A stretch of 64,000 bases of DNA, taken from contig JAAHHJ010000001.1 of assembly GCA_010692425.1 (NCBI GenBank), positions 406,906 through 470,905 of the forward strand, in the 5' to 3' direction. The translations under genes and the position numbers were made by a program. The stretch's first letter is position 1; each line of letters starts with the position of its first letter. Below, one piece after another: positions 46,544 through 56,093 of the stretch. This stretch comes from Symploca sp. SIO3C6. GTDB taxonomy: Bacteria; Cyanobacteriota; Cyanobacteriia; Cyanobacteriales; Coleofasciculaceae. The notes under the pieces are model-generated. The model made no database searches, was not told where the DNA came from, and saw only the letters and a program-made list of their open reading frames with translations.

Positions 46544-47998
46544 TCATTCTCTGAATATTTCACCATCCTGCTGTAGTACAAAATCACTGTAAGCTCTCAA
46601 GGCATGCTCACTGAGATCGAGTCCTCTGAGTTCCTTTTCTGGCTCAACTCTGAGACTGCCCAATACAATCTTGATGGTTGACCAGGCTACTAAACTAAAT
46701 GCCGCTGTGAATATACCAATAGTTAAAATACCACACAACTGAGCGATAAGCTGATTGAATCCGCCACCAAAGAACAATCCCTTCTCTGGTCCTTGACTAT
46801 AGATAGAGCCAATTCCTTCACTGAACAAACCTACTGCTAGTGTTCCCCAGATTCCACAAACCAGATGTACTGAAATTGCACCTACTGGATCATCAATTTT
46901 CCAGCGATCAAATAACTCTACCGAAAAGACTACAATTGTTCCAGCAATCAGACCAATTACAACAGAGCTGCCAAGACTGACGAAGGCACAAGCTGCTGTA
47001 ATTGCTACTAAGCCTGCTAAGATGCCATTGACAATCATAGAAAGGTCAGGTTTGCCAAAGTACCACCAAGAGGTGAGCATTGCCGCCATTGCCCCTGTAG
47101 CAGCAGCCATGTTGGTAGTTAAGATAATATGAGTAATTGCCATGGGATCAGCAGCCATAGTCGAACCTGGATTAAAACCAAACCAGCCTAGCCACAGAAT
47201 TAAGCAGCCTAGGGTAGACATGCTGAGGTTATGACCAGGTAGAGCAAAGGATTGACCGTTTCGATATTTACCAAGGCGCGGTCCTATAAGGATAGCTCCC
47301 ATCAAGGCTGCCCAGCCACCAACTGAGTGAACTACAGTAGAACCAGCAAAATCATAAAATCCAATTTTTGTCTGTAACCAGCCGCCTCCCCAAACCCAAT
47401 GACCAGTAATTGGGTAGGAAACACCTACCAATAAAATACTAAAGATAAAAAATGCTAAGAATTTAATCCGTTCGGCAACAGCACCACTGACAATCGTAGC
47501 AGCAGTGCCAGCAAATGCTAATTGAAAAAAGAACTTGGCATTGAGAGGAACATTAGCCCAGTCTAGAGAACTAAAGACACTATTGTAATCATTTTCTCTA
47601 CCACTAAAAAAAAATCCCTGGGTTCCCAAGACTGGATTAAAATAGCCTCCATCACTGAACATTAAAGCGAAACCAGAAATCGAGTAAGCTACAGTCGCTA
47701 AGGCAAATACAATCAGGTTTTTAGACAAAATGTTGACAGCATTCTTTTGGCGGCAAAAACCAGTTTCTAACATGCCAAAACCTGCGTTCATGAAGAAAAC
47801 TAAAAAGGCAGTGAACACTACCCAGAGAGTATCGAGTAATCTCTTAAGTTCGTTGAAACCAGAATTCGATAAATCTTGGGCAACTGCCGCGTAACTCCAC
47901 ACCAAAAACAGTGTTGCTGTTAGGGGCAAGCAGAATCTCCAACTCAGTGAGAAGCAATTTTGGTGCTGCCTTAGCCTATTTAGTCTTAACCTATACAT
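46544..47998 (-). CDS. amt: Ammonium transporter (Amt family)
   Basis: Imports ammonium/ammonia across the plasma membrane. 484 residues with about 11 membrane helices. Family motifs are [35 protein letters not shown] and [14 protein letters not shown] (near 270). The N-terminal 40 residues look like a signal peptide ending AVAQD, a common feature of bacterial Amt proteins. The pore His positions appear present in the expected segments. A GTATC-TTT-GATAC palindrome lies about 40 bases upstream of the start, which could be related to NtcA control. It is divergent from a glycosyltransferase gene. Confidence 0.95.
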   Translation of the reverse strand: MYRLRLNRLRQHQNCFSLSWRFCLPLTATLFLVWSYAAVAQDLSNSGFNELKRLLDTLWVVFTAFLVFFMNAGFGMLETGFCRQKNAVNILSKNLIVFALATVAYSISGFALMFSDGGYFNPVLGTQGFFFSGRENDYNSVFSSLDWANVPLNAKFFFQLAFAGTAATIVSGAVAERIKFLAFFIFSILLVGVSYPITGHWVWGGGWLQTKIGFYDFAGSTVVHSVGGWAALMGAILIGPRLGKYRNGQSFALPGHNLSMSTLGCLILWLGWFGFNPGSTMAADPMAITHIILTTNMAAATGAMAAMLTSWWYFGKPDLSMIVNGILAGLVAITAACAFVSLGSSVVIGLIAGTIVVFSVELFDRWKIDDPVGAISVHLVCGIWGTLAVGLFSEGIGSIYSQGPEKGLFFGGGFNQLIAQLCGILTIGIFTAAFSLVAWSTIKIVLGSLRVEPEKELRGLDLSEHALRAYSDFVLQQDGEIFRE

Positions 47999-48036
47999 CA
48001 GTCTTACTTAATACTCTGAGAAACGATACCCAGATT

Positions 48037-48049
48037 GTATCTTTGATAC
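48037..48049. promoter_or_regulatory. GTATC-N3-GATAC palindrome upstream of amt
   Basis: A 13-base palindrome, 39 bases before the amt start. NtcA sites are GTA-N8-TAC; here the spacer is 7 (GTA-N7-TAC), so the match is imperfect. Nitrogen control of amt would be expected. Confidence 0.2.
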
Positions 48050-48210
48050 TATACCCGGATTTTATCTCTAGCAGGGTGAAGAAATAGATTAACCACGGAG
48101 TAGCTAAATTTAAGCTAGTCTGGAAGTCGGGAACTCCTGTTGCTGGGCTCCTGACAACCCAAGCCATAGCGACAGCTTGGCGCTGGGCAGTTGACATTTG
48201 ATGATTGCCT

Positions 48211-49197
48211 ATGACCCTCAATCAAGCTGATTCCTTGTCTCCCAAGCCTATTTTGCCCCAGGTTTCAGTAATTGTACCGATTTACAATGGTGAAACTGAC
48301 ATACCTGATCTGATCCGCTGTTTGCAAGCCCAAACTTACCCAGTCGAGCAGGTAGAATATCTATTGGTGAACAATAGTAGTCGCGATCGCACTGCCGCGA
48401 TTTTAGCTGAAGCTGCATCAGTTGCCTCCTCTCAAGGAATAACTATCAAACCTCTTCAGGAAAATAAAATCCAAAGTTCTTACGCTGCTCGCAATACTGG
48501 TATCCGGGTAGCAAAGAGTGATCTTCTCGCCTTCACAGATGCTGATTGCCGTCCCCAGTCTGATTGGCTAGAACAACTAATTGCTCCCTTTGTTGATGAA
48601 GACATAGGCATCGTCGTTGGTGAAATTGCCGGTTTGCCTGGTGATACCCTGTTGGAAAAGCACGCTGAACACTATCAGGTGTTGTCCCAGCAGCATACCC
48701 TAGCTCATCCTTTTTGTCCCTACGGTCAAACTGCTAATCTCGCAATTAGGCGACAAGCATTCAAAGAAGTAGGGCTGTTTCGTCCTTACCTAACCACTGG
48801 CGGCGATGCTGATATTTGCTGGCGTATCCAGCGGCAAAGTAATTGGAAGCTCAAGTTTACTTCGACAGCAGTTGTCCAGCATAGACACCGTTCTACCATT
48901 AAAGAATACGAAAGTCAATGGCGTCGTTATGGTCGCTCTAACCTCTACTTACATGAACTTCATGGCGTTGATTTAATGCGGGAAAAAACGACCCCAGAAT
49001 ATGCTTATATGTTTGGTCGCTGGTTATTGAAAGAATTGCCGATTAATAGCGTTAAAGCTATGGCTGGCAAGATTCCGGCGATTGAGATTATCAGCACACC
49101 TATTGGTATTTTTGGGGCTCAGGCACGTTCCCAGGGACAACGCTTAGCTCAATTGCCGGAAAATGCTAGAGAAATTGAGTGGTTACAGGATCAATAA
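48211..49197 (+). CDS. Glycosyltransferase family 2
   Basis: 328 residues from the ATG at 48211 (an upstream TTG is possible). The GT-A fold begins VSVIVPIYNGETDIPDLIRC; the metal-binding region reads AFTDADCRP, and TTGGDADICWR holds the ED-like acidic pair. The C-terminal part has FGRWLLKELP. It probably adds a sugar to a surface polysaccharide or glycolipid; donor unknown. It is cytosolic or membrane-associated, without an evident membrane helix. No other polysaccharide genes are nearby. Confidence 0.85.
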   Translation: MTLNQADSLSPKPILPQVSVIVPIYNGETDIPDLIRCLQAQTYPVEQVEYLLVNNSSRDRTAAILAEAASVASSQGITIKPLQENKIQSSYAARNTGIRVAKSDLLAFTDADCRPQSDWLEQLIAPFVDEDIGIVVGEIAGLPGDTLLEKHAEHYQVLSQQHTLAHPFCPYGQTANLAIRRQAFKEVGLFRPYLTTGGDADICWRIQRQSNWKLKFTSTAVVQHRHRSTIKEYESQWRRYGRSNLYLHELHGVDLMREKTTPEYAYMFGRWLLKELPINSVKAMAGKIPAIEIISTPIGIFGAQARSQGQRLAQLPENAREIEWLQDQ

Positions 49198-49344
49198 GGT
49201 TCATTGTTCATATCTCACTCTTGGAATAAGGCTTCTGAGCTGGGAAGGATTAAATTCCCTTCCTATTTATCTGTGCCTCTCCCCGTCTGAGCGTCTCCCC
49301 ATCCGTTAAATTAGAATTAAGTAGCGGCATGAGGAAATTCATAG

Positions 49345-50031
49345 ATGTCAGCACATCTGTTACTGGTAGATGACGAGCCAGGAGTACGTGAAGCAGTCAA
49401 GGAATATTTGCAAGAAAGTGATTTCACGGTAGAGGTTGCTAGTAATGCAGGCGATGCTTGGCAACTGTTACAGAAAAAAACACCTGACTTGATAATCTCT
49501 GACATTATGATGCCCCAAGTAGATGGGTATGAGTTTCTCAAGCAGCTGCGAGATGACCCACGTTTCAAGGCGCTGCCAGTAATATTTCTGACTGCCCGTG
49601 GTATGACCTCAGATCGAATTCAAGGTTATCAAGCGGGTGTTGATGCCTACCTACCAAAGCCTTTTGATCCGGAGGAGTTAATTGCGATTATTGGGAATTT
49701 GCTAGAGCGCCGCACTGCTACATCTAAGACATCTGAAGGCAATAGTGATCTTGAGGATATTAAGGTAGAAATTGCTGTAATTAAGGATATGCTCTCAGGT
49801 CGTAGTGGTCTTGTGCAAACACCAGCACCGATTCGCATTGACTTTACGCCGCGCGAGCAAAGTGTTTTGGATTTAGTTGCCCAAGGGCTGATGAATAAAG
49901 AGATAGCTAGACGCCTCGAAACCAGTGTCCGTAATGTTGAGAAGTATGTTAGCCGCTTGTTTAGCAAAACTGGAACTAACAGCCGCACTGAGTTGGTACG
50001 CTATGCTCTTGAACACGGTTTAACTAGTTAA
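49345..50031 (+). CDS. Response regulator, receiver plus LuxR-type HTH
   Basis: 228 residues. The receiver domain (1-120) has the acidic pair near Asp9/10, the phospho-acceptor Asp53 (IISDIMMP), Thr83 and Lys105 (LPKPF). A linker follows, then a LuxR/NarL-type helix-turn-helix (about 168-228; FTPREQSVLDLVAQGLMNKE, SVRNVEKYVSRLF). This is a two-component DNA-binding regulator. The kinase is not adjacent and the target is unknown. The ATG at 49345 is well placed. A small membrane-protein gene follows 145 bases later. Confidence 0.9.
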   Translation: MSAHLLLVDDEPGVREAVKEYLQESDFTVEVASNAGDAWQLLQKKTPDLIISDIMMPQVDGYEFLKQLRDDPRFKALPVIFLTARGMTSDRIQGYQAGVDAYLPKPFDPEELIAIIGNLLERRTATSKTSEGNSDLEDIKVEIAVIKDMLSGRSGLVQTPAPIRIDFTPREQSVLDLVAQGLMNKEIARRLETSVRNVEKYVSRLFSKTGTNSRTELVRYALEHGLTS

Positions 50032-50176
50032 TTATGAGTACTTAACTATTAATGGTAACTTTTTCAGAAATTATTAAGTATTTTTACTTTTGATTAAGAA
50101 AATTTTTTTTCTATTACTAACTGCTATTTTGTTCTGCTACTGTTTAATATATCATTGAATATTAAGAAATTAAAAA

Positions 50177-50296
50177 ATGAAAACTTCAAGAAATCCAGTT
50201 CACTTGGGTCAATCAGTTGCTCTAGGTGGTGTTTTAGTAGTCATGACTGTTGGCGTTTTTGTCATGATGATGATGCAAAGTGGCGTCTTGCAATAA
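50177..50296 (+). CDS. Small single-pass membrane protein (39 aa)
   Basis: ATG at 50177, TAA at 50294-50296. The sequence MKTSRNPVHLGQSVALGG is followed by a hydrophobic segment (VLVVMTVGVFVMMMM) and a short QSGVLQ tail. The size and one-helix layout recall tiny subunits of photosynthetic complexes, but I do not recognise the family. It is followed 27 bases later by a strong hairpin, as expected for the end of a real transcript. Confidence 0.55.
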   Translation: MKTSRNPVHLGQSVALGGVLVVMTVGVFVMMMMQSGVLQ

Positions 50297-50323
50297 GCAA
50301 TTTTCCTGTTTGATTAGAAAAGT

Positions 50324-50349
50324 AGAGCTGCCTATTGATGGGCAGCTCT
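50324..50349 (+). terminator. Hairpin after the small membrane protein gene
   Basis: A perfect 9-bp stem AGAGCTGCC/GGCAGCTCT with an 8-base loop, starting 27 bases after the stop. It is followed by GTTGAGATTT, a weak T-rich region. Confidence 0.65.
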
Positions 50350-50839
50350 GTTGAGATTTAAGGTATAGCAGTGCGCTCTGGTCTACTATAAAGTACAAAT
50401 ATTCTAAGCATTTGCTCATTAAGACTCGATTTGTGGTTTGTAAACACACCAGCATGCAGCGCTATAGATATACACAAGGAAGCTTCTTCTTGAGAAGCTA
50501 TTGGCATTGATCAGGAATTATTAGTATAGCGCTACGCGCAAGGCTCCAGGGCAGAAGGCCCCAAGGCAGAAGGGGTTAATTTGACAAAGTTCTAGCGATT
50601 TAGCTTGTCCTAACCTTAATACGTACTGCTATAAATATCGAAATTTAGTACTTCAAAATGAAGTATACAGAAAAAATGTAACCTTCATGTAATTTTATGA
50701 GCTGTAGGATATTCATTAAGGTTGGTATAGAAAATACAAACCTCTTCCCCTAACTGAATATCTTTACAATGCAATTAAATATGCCCATAGACCAAAATAA
50801 CAAACAGTTCAATAACTATAGATTAGTTTATTGACTTCA
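50350..50839. other. Intergenic region, no gene seen
   Basis: Near 50545-50575 there is a short repeat-like segment (CCAGGGCAGAAGGCCCCAAGG). The remainder is AT-rich. A GNAT gene on the minus strand ends at 50840. Confidence 0.35.
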
Positions 50840-51421
50840 TCAAGTAACCTGTTTTGATATACTTGTCAGTTCCATCCATGCCAGATCTACTAACTCTTTA
50901 TTGGGCATTTCCCATGATTTATACATAATTTCTCTCTCTACAAATCCTAGGTTTCTACACATATTTATTGAGAATTTGTTGGATAATAAGACTGCTGCTC
51001 CAATTGTTTGAATATGTAATTGATTAAAAGTATAATTAATTAACCGTTTAAATCCTAGTTTACCATATCCTTTGTTTCTATATTTTTTGTCTAGAATTGC
51101 CACACCAATTTCAGTAGTCGATAAATCTATATTTATTCCTTTGAGCACTGCATATCCAATTGGAAAATCTTCTGGATTCAAATAAACTCCAAATATTAGA
51201 GGTTGGCTTTTCCGAGAATAAGGTAAAGTATAAGATGAGATTGCCTGTATGAATTGTTCTGTATCATCAGACTCAAAAAAAGTGTTCCAACCCATTAAGT
51301 TGACTAAAATCGGATCCCTAGCAAGTTTGATTAAGTGCTTGATATGAATATCATCCATAGAAGCTAAAAAAACCTTTATTCCTGTTGCTTTATGTTCTTG
51401 TTCTAATATTTTTCTGTCCAT
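50840..51421 (-). CDS. GNAT-family N-acetyltransferase
   Basis: 193 residues. The GNAT core shows IGVAILDKKYRNKGYGKLG (the acetyl-CoA loop, RNKGYG, near 115), followed by ALLSNKFSINMCRNLGF, which resembles the RimJ/RimL branch. It probably acetylates a protein N-terminus or a small amine; substrate unknown. ATG at 51421; alone on its strand with AT-rich surroundings. The low-GC codon use is a little unlike its neighbours, and it may have been acquired by transfer (inference). Confidence 0.8.
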   Translation of the reverse strand: MDRKILEQEHKATGIKVFLASMDDIHIKHLIKLARDPILVNLMGWNTFFESDDTEQFIQAISSYTLPYSRKSQPLIFGVYLNPEDFPIGYAVLKGINIDLSTTEIGVAILDKKYRNKGYGKLGFKRLINYTFNQLHIQTIGAAVLLSNKFSINMCRNLGFVEREIMYKSWEMPNKELVDLAWMELTSISKQVT

Positions 51422-51578
51422 TATTACATTTATATTTTACTCAAGTGAATAAGTACTAGTAAAAAATTTACTATAAGATAGTTTGAGAGGTTACTGAGTG
51501 GGGTTAGTACAATCAATCCTCATGGTATTGCTAAATTAAATTAATAATCATTATACCAATTTTATAAATTACTAAACA

Positions 51579-52736
51579 TTAAAAACTAACTGACTTGAGA
51601 ATACCCCCCTCTAGTTGGTAAATTGCTGCCATAATACTGTTTTTGTGGTTATCTAATAAGGAAGCTTTAACTTCATTCAAGTAGTCCAATATCGCTTCTC
51701 GTAAAACTGGACGCTCTATTTTGACAGTATGCTTGTAATCCCAAACATCCCAGATGATAATACCAATTGCAACAATGGGATCTATAAGCTGCACTCCTAA
51801 TTTCCCGGCAACTACACCACCTGTCTTAGCTGCCATTTTTGCCGTAGTCTTGCCAGCAAAAGATAAAGCAACTTTACTGCCGACATTGGTAACTAGAGGA
51901 GCCATAGTTTTAGCAAGTAGAACAGTGCTTCCGCCTGCTAGTAGCTTCAGGGAGATGTTAGAAATGTTTCCTTCAGTATCGTTGATCGTAATAGCAATAT
52001 CGCCAAGATAGCGTTCCCATTGTCCTTGAGGAATCTGGTAGTGGCTTTGAACATTAGAAATATTGTTGGCTAGTTCAGAGATATAAAGATTAATCGTATC
52101 TCTGGTGATTCTCTCTAGTTCAAGTTGTGCGATTTTTGGTCTGAGGACACGTTTGGCAAATTCAGTTTGAAAATTCTCAGTTAACTTTTCAGCTACTACT
52201 TGACTAGGAAGTGGATTACTAGTATTAAGTCGGTGAACAGCCGCTGAAGATAACCACACAAAGGGAGTACTAATCTCCATTTTCTTTTGATTGAAGTAAT
52301 CAAAATACCAATTGAGAAAGTTGCTATCAACACGTAGCATCAATTGTTCCACCCACTCATCTAATCTTTGAAAAGCAAAGCTTTCAGCCTGGGTACGTGC
52401 ATCGACAATTGCTGTAGCGATCGCTTGCTCTATGTCGCTATGATCAATAATAGTTCTGTCCAGCTCAACTTCAACAATTTTATTATCTAAATTTCCTAAA
52501 TCTTCTTTAATCGAATTACCAATAAAGCCTCTACCAATCAGAGGGATAATCACAATTATGAACACAACTATCCAGATAAAGGGGGTGATTGAGCGCAAAA
52601 GCTGGCTCCAAGCTTGTAGGCGATTGGTTTTGTCGGTATAAGTTGGTTGTTTAGTCTCCAACTGTTGTTGTAAATTGGTTTGACTAGTTGGATTGGATAG
52701 TTTCTGTTCTGAAGACTCTAAATTTTGAAGAGACAT
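51579..52736 (-). CDS. Membrane protein, unknown function
   Basis: 385 residues. A polar Ser/Gln-rich N-terminus (1-45) is followed by a hydrophobic helix at about 50-68 (ITPFIWIVVFIIVIIPLIG). A long soluble helical part comes next, then further Gly/Ala-rich hydrophobic segments near 270-330 (TVLLAKTMAPLV, VVAGKLGVQLIDP). No enzymatic motif recognised. The architecture suggests an anchored coiled-coil or pore-like protein. It is isolated. Confidence 0.6.
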   Translation of the reverse strand: MSLQNLESSEQKLSNPTSQTNLQQQLETKQPTYTDKTNRLQAWSQLLRSITPFIWIVVFIIVIIPLIGRGFIGNSIKEDLGNLDNKIVEVELDRTIIDHSDIEQAIATAIVDARTQAESFAFQRLDEWVEQLMLRVDSNFLNWYFDYFNQKKMEISTPFVWLSSAAVHRLNTSNPLPSQVVAEKLTENFQTEFAKRVLRPKIAQLELERITRDTINLYISELANNISNVQSHYQIPQGQWERYLGDIAITINDTEGNISNISLKLLAGGSTVLLAKTMAPLVTNVGSKVALSFAGKTTAKMAAKTGGVVAGKLGVQLIDPIVAIGIIIWDVWDYKHTVKIERPVLREAILDYLNEVKASLLDNHKNSIMAAIYQLEGGILKSVSF

Positions 52737-52780
52737 AATGTTTGTTAGTTTCTGTGTTTGGTCACAAGTTTTTTTAGATA

Positions 52781-52905
52781 AGTAATAAGTAATAAGTAAT
52801 AAGTAATAAGTAATAAATAATTAAGTTTAAATAGATATCCAATGATTACTTAATATAGATTTTCCTCTCCCCATCTCCCCATCTCCCCATCTCCCCCTCT
52901 CCATC
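52781..52905. repeat. AGTAATA heptamer array and CCCCATCT tract
   Basis: Five perfect AGTAATA units (52781-52815), then AT-rich DNA and a CCCCATCT tract (52866-52905). It fills the gap upstream of the unknown membrane protein and downstream of the RND pump gene. Confidence 0.85.
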
Positions 52906-52918
52906 CCTAAGGGGCTAA

Positions 52919-55900
52919 TTAATGTTTCTCAACAACTTCCTGAGCAATCAACACTCGTTGATGATTTTTCTTGTCACCTCTCAATAACTGACTAATCCAA
53001 TGGACTAAGTTATCTATATAAGTAAATAAGACTGGCACAATTATTAAAGTCAACAGAGTGGAAGTACTAAAGCCGCCAATTACAGAAATTGCCATGGGAG
53101 AGCGCACTTCACCAGCTGCTCCCAATTCCAAGGCAATCGGCGTCATACCAGCGATGGTAGAAATTGAGGTCATTAGAATTGGTCGCAAGCGAGAGACTCC
53201 GGCTTCAACCACTGCTTTAAACTGCGGTTTCTTTTGTTGCATCGCCATCAAGGCAAAGTCTACTAGCAGAATAGCGTTTTTCGTCACCAATCCCATTAAA
53301 AGCACAATTCCAATTAAGGCAAACAGCCCCAATTCTTTCTGAGTAATTAATAACGCTGTTAAGGCACCGCCAATAGATAGAGGTAAAGCTACTAAAATTG
53401 CTAAGGGATAGAGAAAATTATTGTAAAGCAGAACTAGAATGGCATAAATCGATAATACTGCTAATCCTAAGGCTGCCACAAAGCGGCTGAAAATGTCTTG
53501 CATAATCTCAGCATCACCAGCTGTTTCCTCTGTGACTCCTGGTGGCAAAGGATTTATTGCTGGCAAAGCTCTGGCGTTGTCCAAAGCAGCTCCTAGAGAA
53601 ATACCTTGTAGATTAGCATCTACTGAAACCTTACGAAAGCGATTAAAACGCTCAATCTCTGCAGGTCCACTACCTAAGCGAATATCTGCTACTGCTGTTA
53701 TCGGTACTAATTTACCATCTTGAGAGGCAACCCGCAGATTCTTGAGATTTTCGATATCTTCACGAGCCTTAGGATCAAGTTGGACTCGAATGGGAATTTG
53801 ACGGTCTGGTAAATTAAATTTAGCCAGATTTGACTCAATATCGCCAATTAGGGCAAGAGAAGCAGTACGAGCAATAGCCTGTACTGAAACACCTAAATCC
53901 CCGGCACGGGCAGGATCCGGCTCAATCAAAATTTCTGGTTTCACTAGAGAGTTACTGGAAGTTACTTCCACTAAACCAGGACTTTGACGCATTTGTCGCT
54001 CTAGGGCTTCAGCAGTTTGCCTGAGCAACTCACCATTTTCACTCTTGAGGACAATGGATAAATCCTTGGCGGTACCACCAGCCCCTTGACTGCGGAAAGC
54101 AATGCGAGTACCAGGAATTTTCCTCAGGACATCGCGCATTTGTTGCTCAAACTCTGCCCTGGATAATTCCCTTTCTGACTTCGGCAACAGATTGATAAAA
54201 ATATCAGCAGTATTAACAGTTTCCGCAGTCGCCACCACACTTTCAACTGCCGCATTTTCCTGAAATAAGCGATTAACTTCTAGTATTACTGCCTCTGTTT
54301 CACTCAGACTAGAACCTGGTGGTAACTCTACCGTCGCCATGCTAAAGCCCATATCCCCATTATCAAACAAACCCTTGGGAATATAGGGTACAAGTTGTAA
54401 GCTACCGATAAATACAGCCACCGCAATCAGTAAAGTCACGATGCGATGTCTCAGTGCCACATTAAGTAGAGTGCGGTAGGGTTGTATACGTCGCTGTTTA
54501 GGTGGCACAGCCATAGAGTCGTCAGCTAATTTACTCTTCTTCTGTAAGAATAGTTTCCCTTCCCCTTTGCTTTTGAGAGGTTTGAGTAAATAAGCACTAA
54601 GCATCGGCGTCATTGTGGTAGCCACGAGGGTGGAAAACATCGTTGAGACTGCGACTGTCACCCCAAAAGGCTGAAAAAATTGACCAGGAATACCACCCAT
54701 AAACGCCACAGGGATAAATACTGCCACAATGGTGGCTGTAGTTGCCACTACGGCAAAGCCAATTTCCCGTGAGCCATCTAGCGCCGCCTGGTAAGGCTTC
54801 TTGCCCATTTGTAAGTGTCTGTCGATATTTTCAATCATACAAATGGCATCATCTACCAGGTTGCCCACTGCTAGCGCTAACGCCAACAGAGTCATAAAGT
54901 TGAGAGTATAGTCTAGGGCCTGCATTACCCAGAAAGTGGGGATAATTGATAGGGGCAAGGCTACAGCAGTGATTAATGTCACCCGCCAACGACGCAAGAA
55001 TAAGCCCACTGTGACTACAGTAAGGATAGAACCTAGTATCAGTGCCTCAATGGTGGCTTGGTAAGAGTCGCGGATGCCGTCGGCAGTGGTAAATAGCAAG
55101 CGCAACTCAATATCCTCAGGAAGAGTTTTTTTGAGTTTTGCTACTGCTTTACGAACCCCTTCTTCTACAGTTACCATGGTGCTGCCAGTACTGCGCAGCA
55201 CCGCAAAAGTTACTGCTGGCTCACCATTGAAATAAGCAGCTTGTCGTGGCTCAGCAAAGCCATCTCTAACCTCTCCCAAATCAGATAGAGGTACACTAGC
55301 ACCATCAGAGAGTACAATACGGTAACTTTTTAAGTCTTCAACCGTCTTCGCACTTCCTAGGGTACGGACACTTTGTTCGCCACCACTTAAGGAACCACGA
55401 CCACCTGGTAAATTAATATTAAAAGCTCTGATTTGGTCGTTAACTTGTGTCGCAGTAATGCCCAAAGCTTGTAGTCGGCTAGGGTCAAGATCAACGCGAA
55501 TTTCTCTATCAACTCCTCCCCGTCGATTAACTTGAGCTACTCCTGAAACATTTAAAAGAGCGCGGCTAATATTTCTGTCTACTAATTCGCTCAACTCCTC
55601 TACTGAACGCTTTTTAGAAGCGACAGCATAAGTCATAATCGCGCCACCGGAAAATTCTTGGCGCTGAACTATTGGTTCTTCTGCATCTTGGGGTAAGTCT
55701 TGGCGAATTTGATCAACAGCATTGCGTACATCATTAGTAGCACGATCCGTATCTGTCCCGAGGACAAATTCTACCAGTGTGGTTGAATTTCCATCTGTAA
55801 TCGTGGAAATGATTTTGTCAATATTTCCCAATCCAGCAACAGAATCTTCGATCTTTTTAGTAACCTGGGATTCTAGTTCCGTTGGCCCTGCTCCCTGTTG

Positions 55901-56056
55901 GCTAACTGTAATCGATACCACCGGGACATCAATATTAGGATTTTCATCAATTCCCAACCCAAAAAAAGACATCATGCCCACAATTCCTAAAATCAGGAAC
56001 ATGACAATTGTCGGAACTGGTTTTTTAATTGACCAGGAAGAAACGTGAAACGACAT
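52919..56056 (-). CDS. RND efflux pump, inner-membrane subunit (AcrB/HAE1 family)
   Basis: Proton-driven exporter of hydrophobic compounds. 1045 residues, the usual size, with 12 membrane helices and two large periplasmic loops. Typical segments: WSIKKPVPTIVMFLIL at the N-terminus, GNLVDDAICMIENI (the paired acidic residues of TM4) near 400, and GLVTKNAILLVDFA near 940. It is 37 bases downstream of the adaptor gene and surely co-transcribed. No outer-membrane TolC gene is present in the window. The substrate is unknown. Confidence 0.93.
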   Translation of the reverse strand: MSFHVSSWSIKKPVPTIVMFLILGIVGMMSFFGLGIDENPNIDVPVVSITVSQQGAGPTELESQVTKKIEDSVAGLGNIDKIISTITDGNSTTLVEFVLGTDTDRATNDVRNAVDQIRQDLPQDAEEPIVQRQEFSGGAIMTYAVASKKRSVEELSELVDRNISRALLNVSGVAQVNRRGGVDREIRVDLDPSRLQALGITATQVNDQIRAFNINLPGGRGSLSGGEQSVRTLGSAKTVEDLKSYRIVLSDGASVPLSDLGEVRDGFAEPRQAAYFNGEPAVTFAVLRSTGSTMVTVEEGVRKAVAKLKKTLPEDIELRLLFTTADGIRDSYQATIEALILGSILTVVTVGLFLRRWRVTLITAVALPLSIIPTFWVMQALDYTLNFMTLLALALAVGNLVDDAICMIENIDRHLQMGKKPYQAALDGSREIGFAVVATTATIVAVFIPVAFMGGIPGQFFQPFGVTVAVSTMFSTLVATTMTPMLSAYLLKPLKSKGEGKLFLQKKSKLADDSMAVPPKQRRIQPYRTLLNVALRHRIVTLLIAVAVFIGSLQLVPYIPKGLFDNGDMGFSMATVELPPGSSLSETEAVILEVNRLFQENAAVESVVATAETVNTADIFINLLPKSERELSRAEFEQQMRDVLRKIPGTRIAFRSQGAGGTAKDLSIVLKSENGELLRQTAEALERQMRQSPGLVEVTSSNSLVKPEILIEPDPARAGDLGVSVQAIARTASLALIGDIESNLAKFNLPDRQIPIRVQLDPKAREDIENLKNLRVASQDGKLVPITAVADIRLGSGPAEIERFNRFRKVSVDANLQGISLGAALDNARALPAINPLPPGVTEETAGDAEIMQDIFSRFVAALGLAVLSIYAILVLLYNNFLYPLAILVALPLSIGGALTALLITQKELGLFALIGIVLLMGLVTKNAILLVDFALMAMQQKKPQFKAVVEAGVSRLRPILMTSISTIAGMTPIALELGAAGEVRSPMAISVIGGFSTSTLLTLIIVPVLFTYIDNLVHWISQLLRGDKKNHQRVLIAQEVVEKH

Positions 56057-56093
56057 AGATTTGAATTACAAATTACCAGTTACAAATTAAGAA

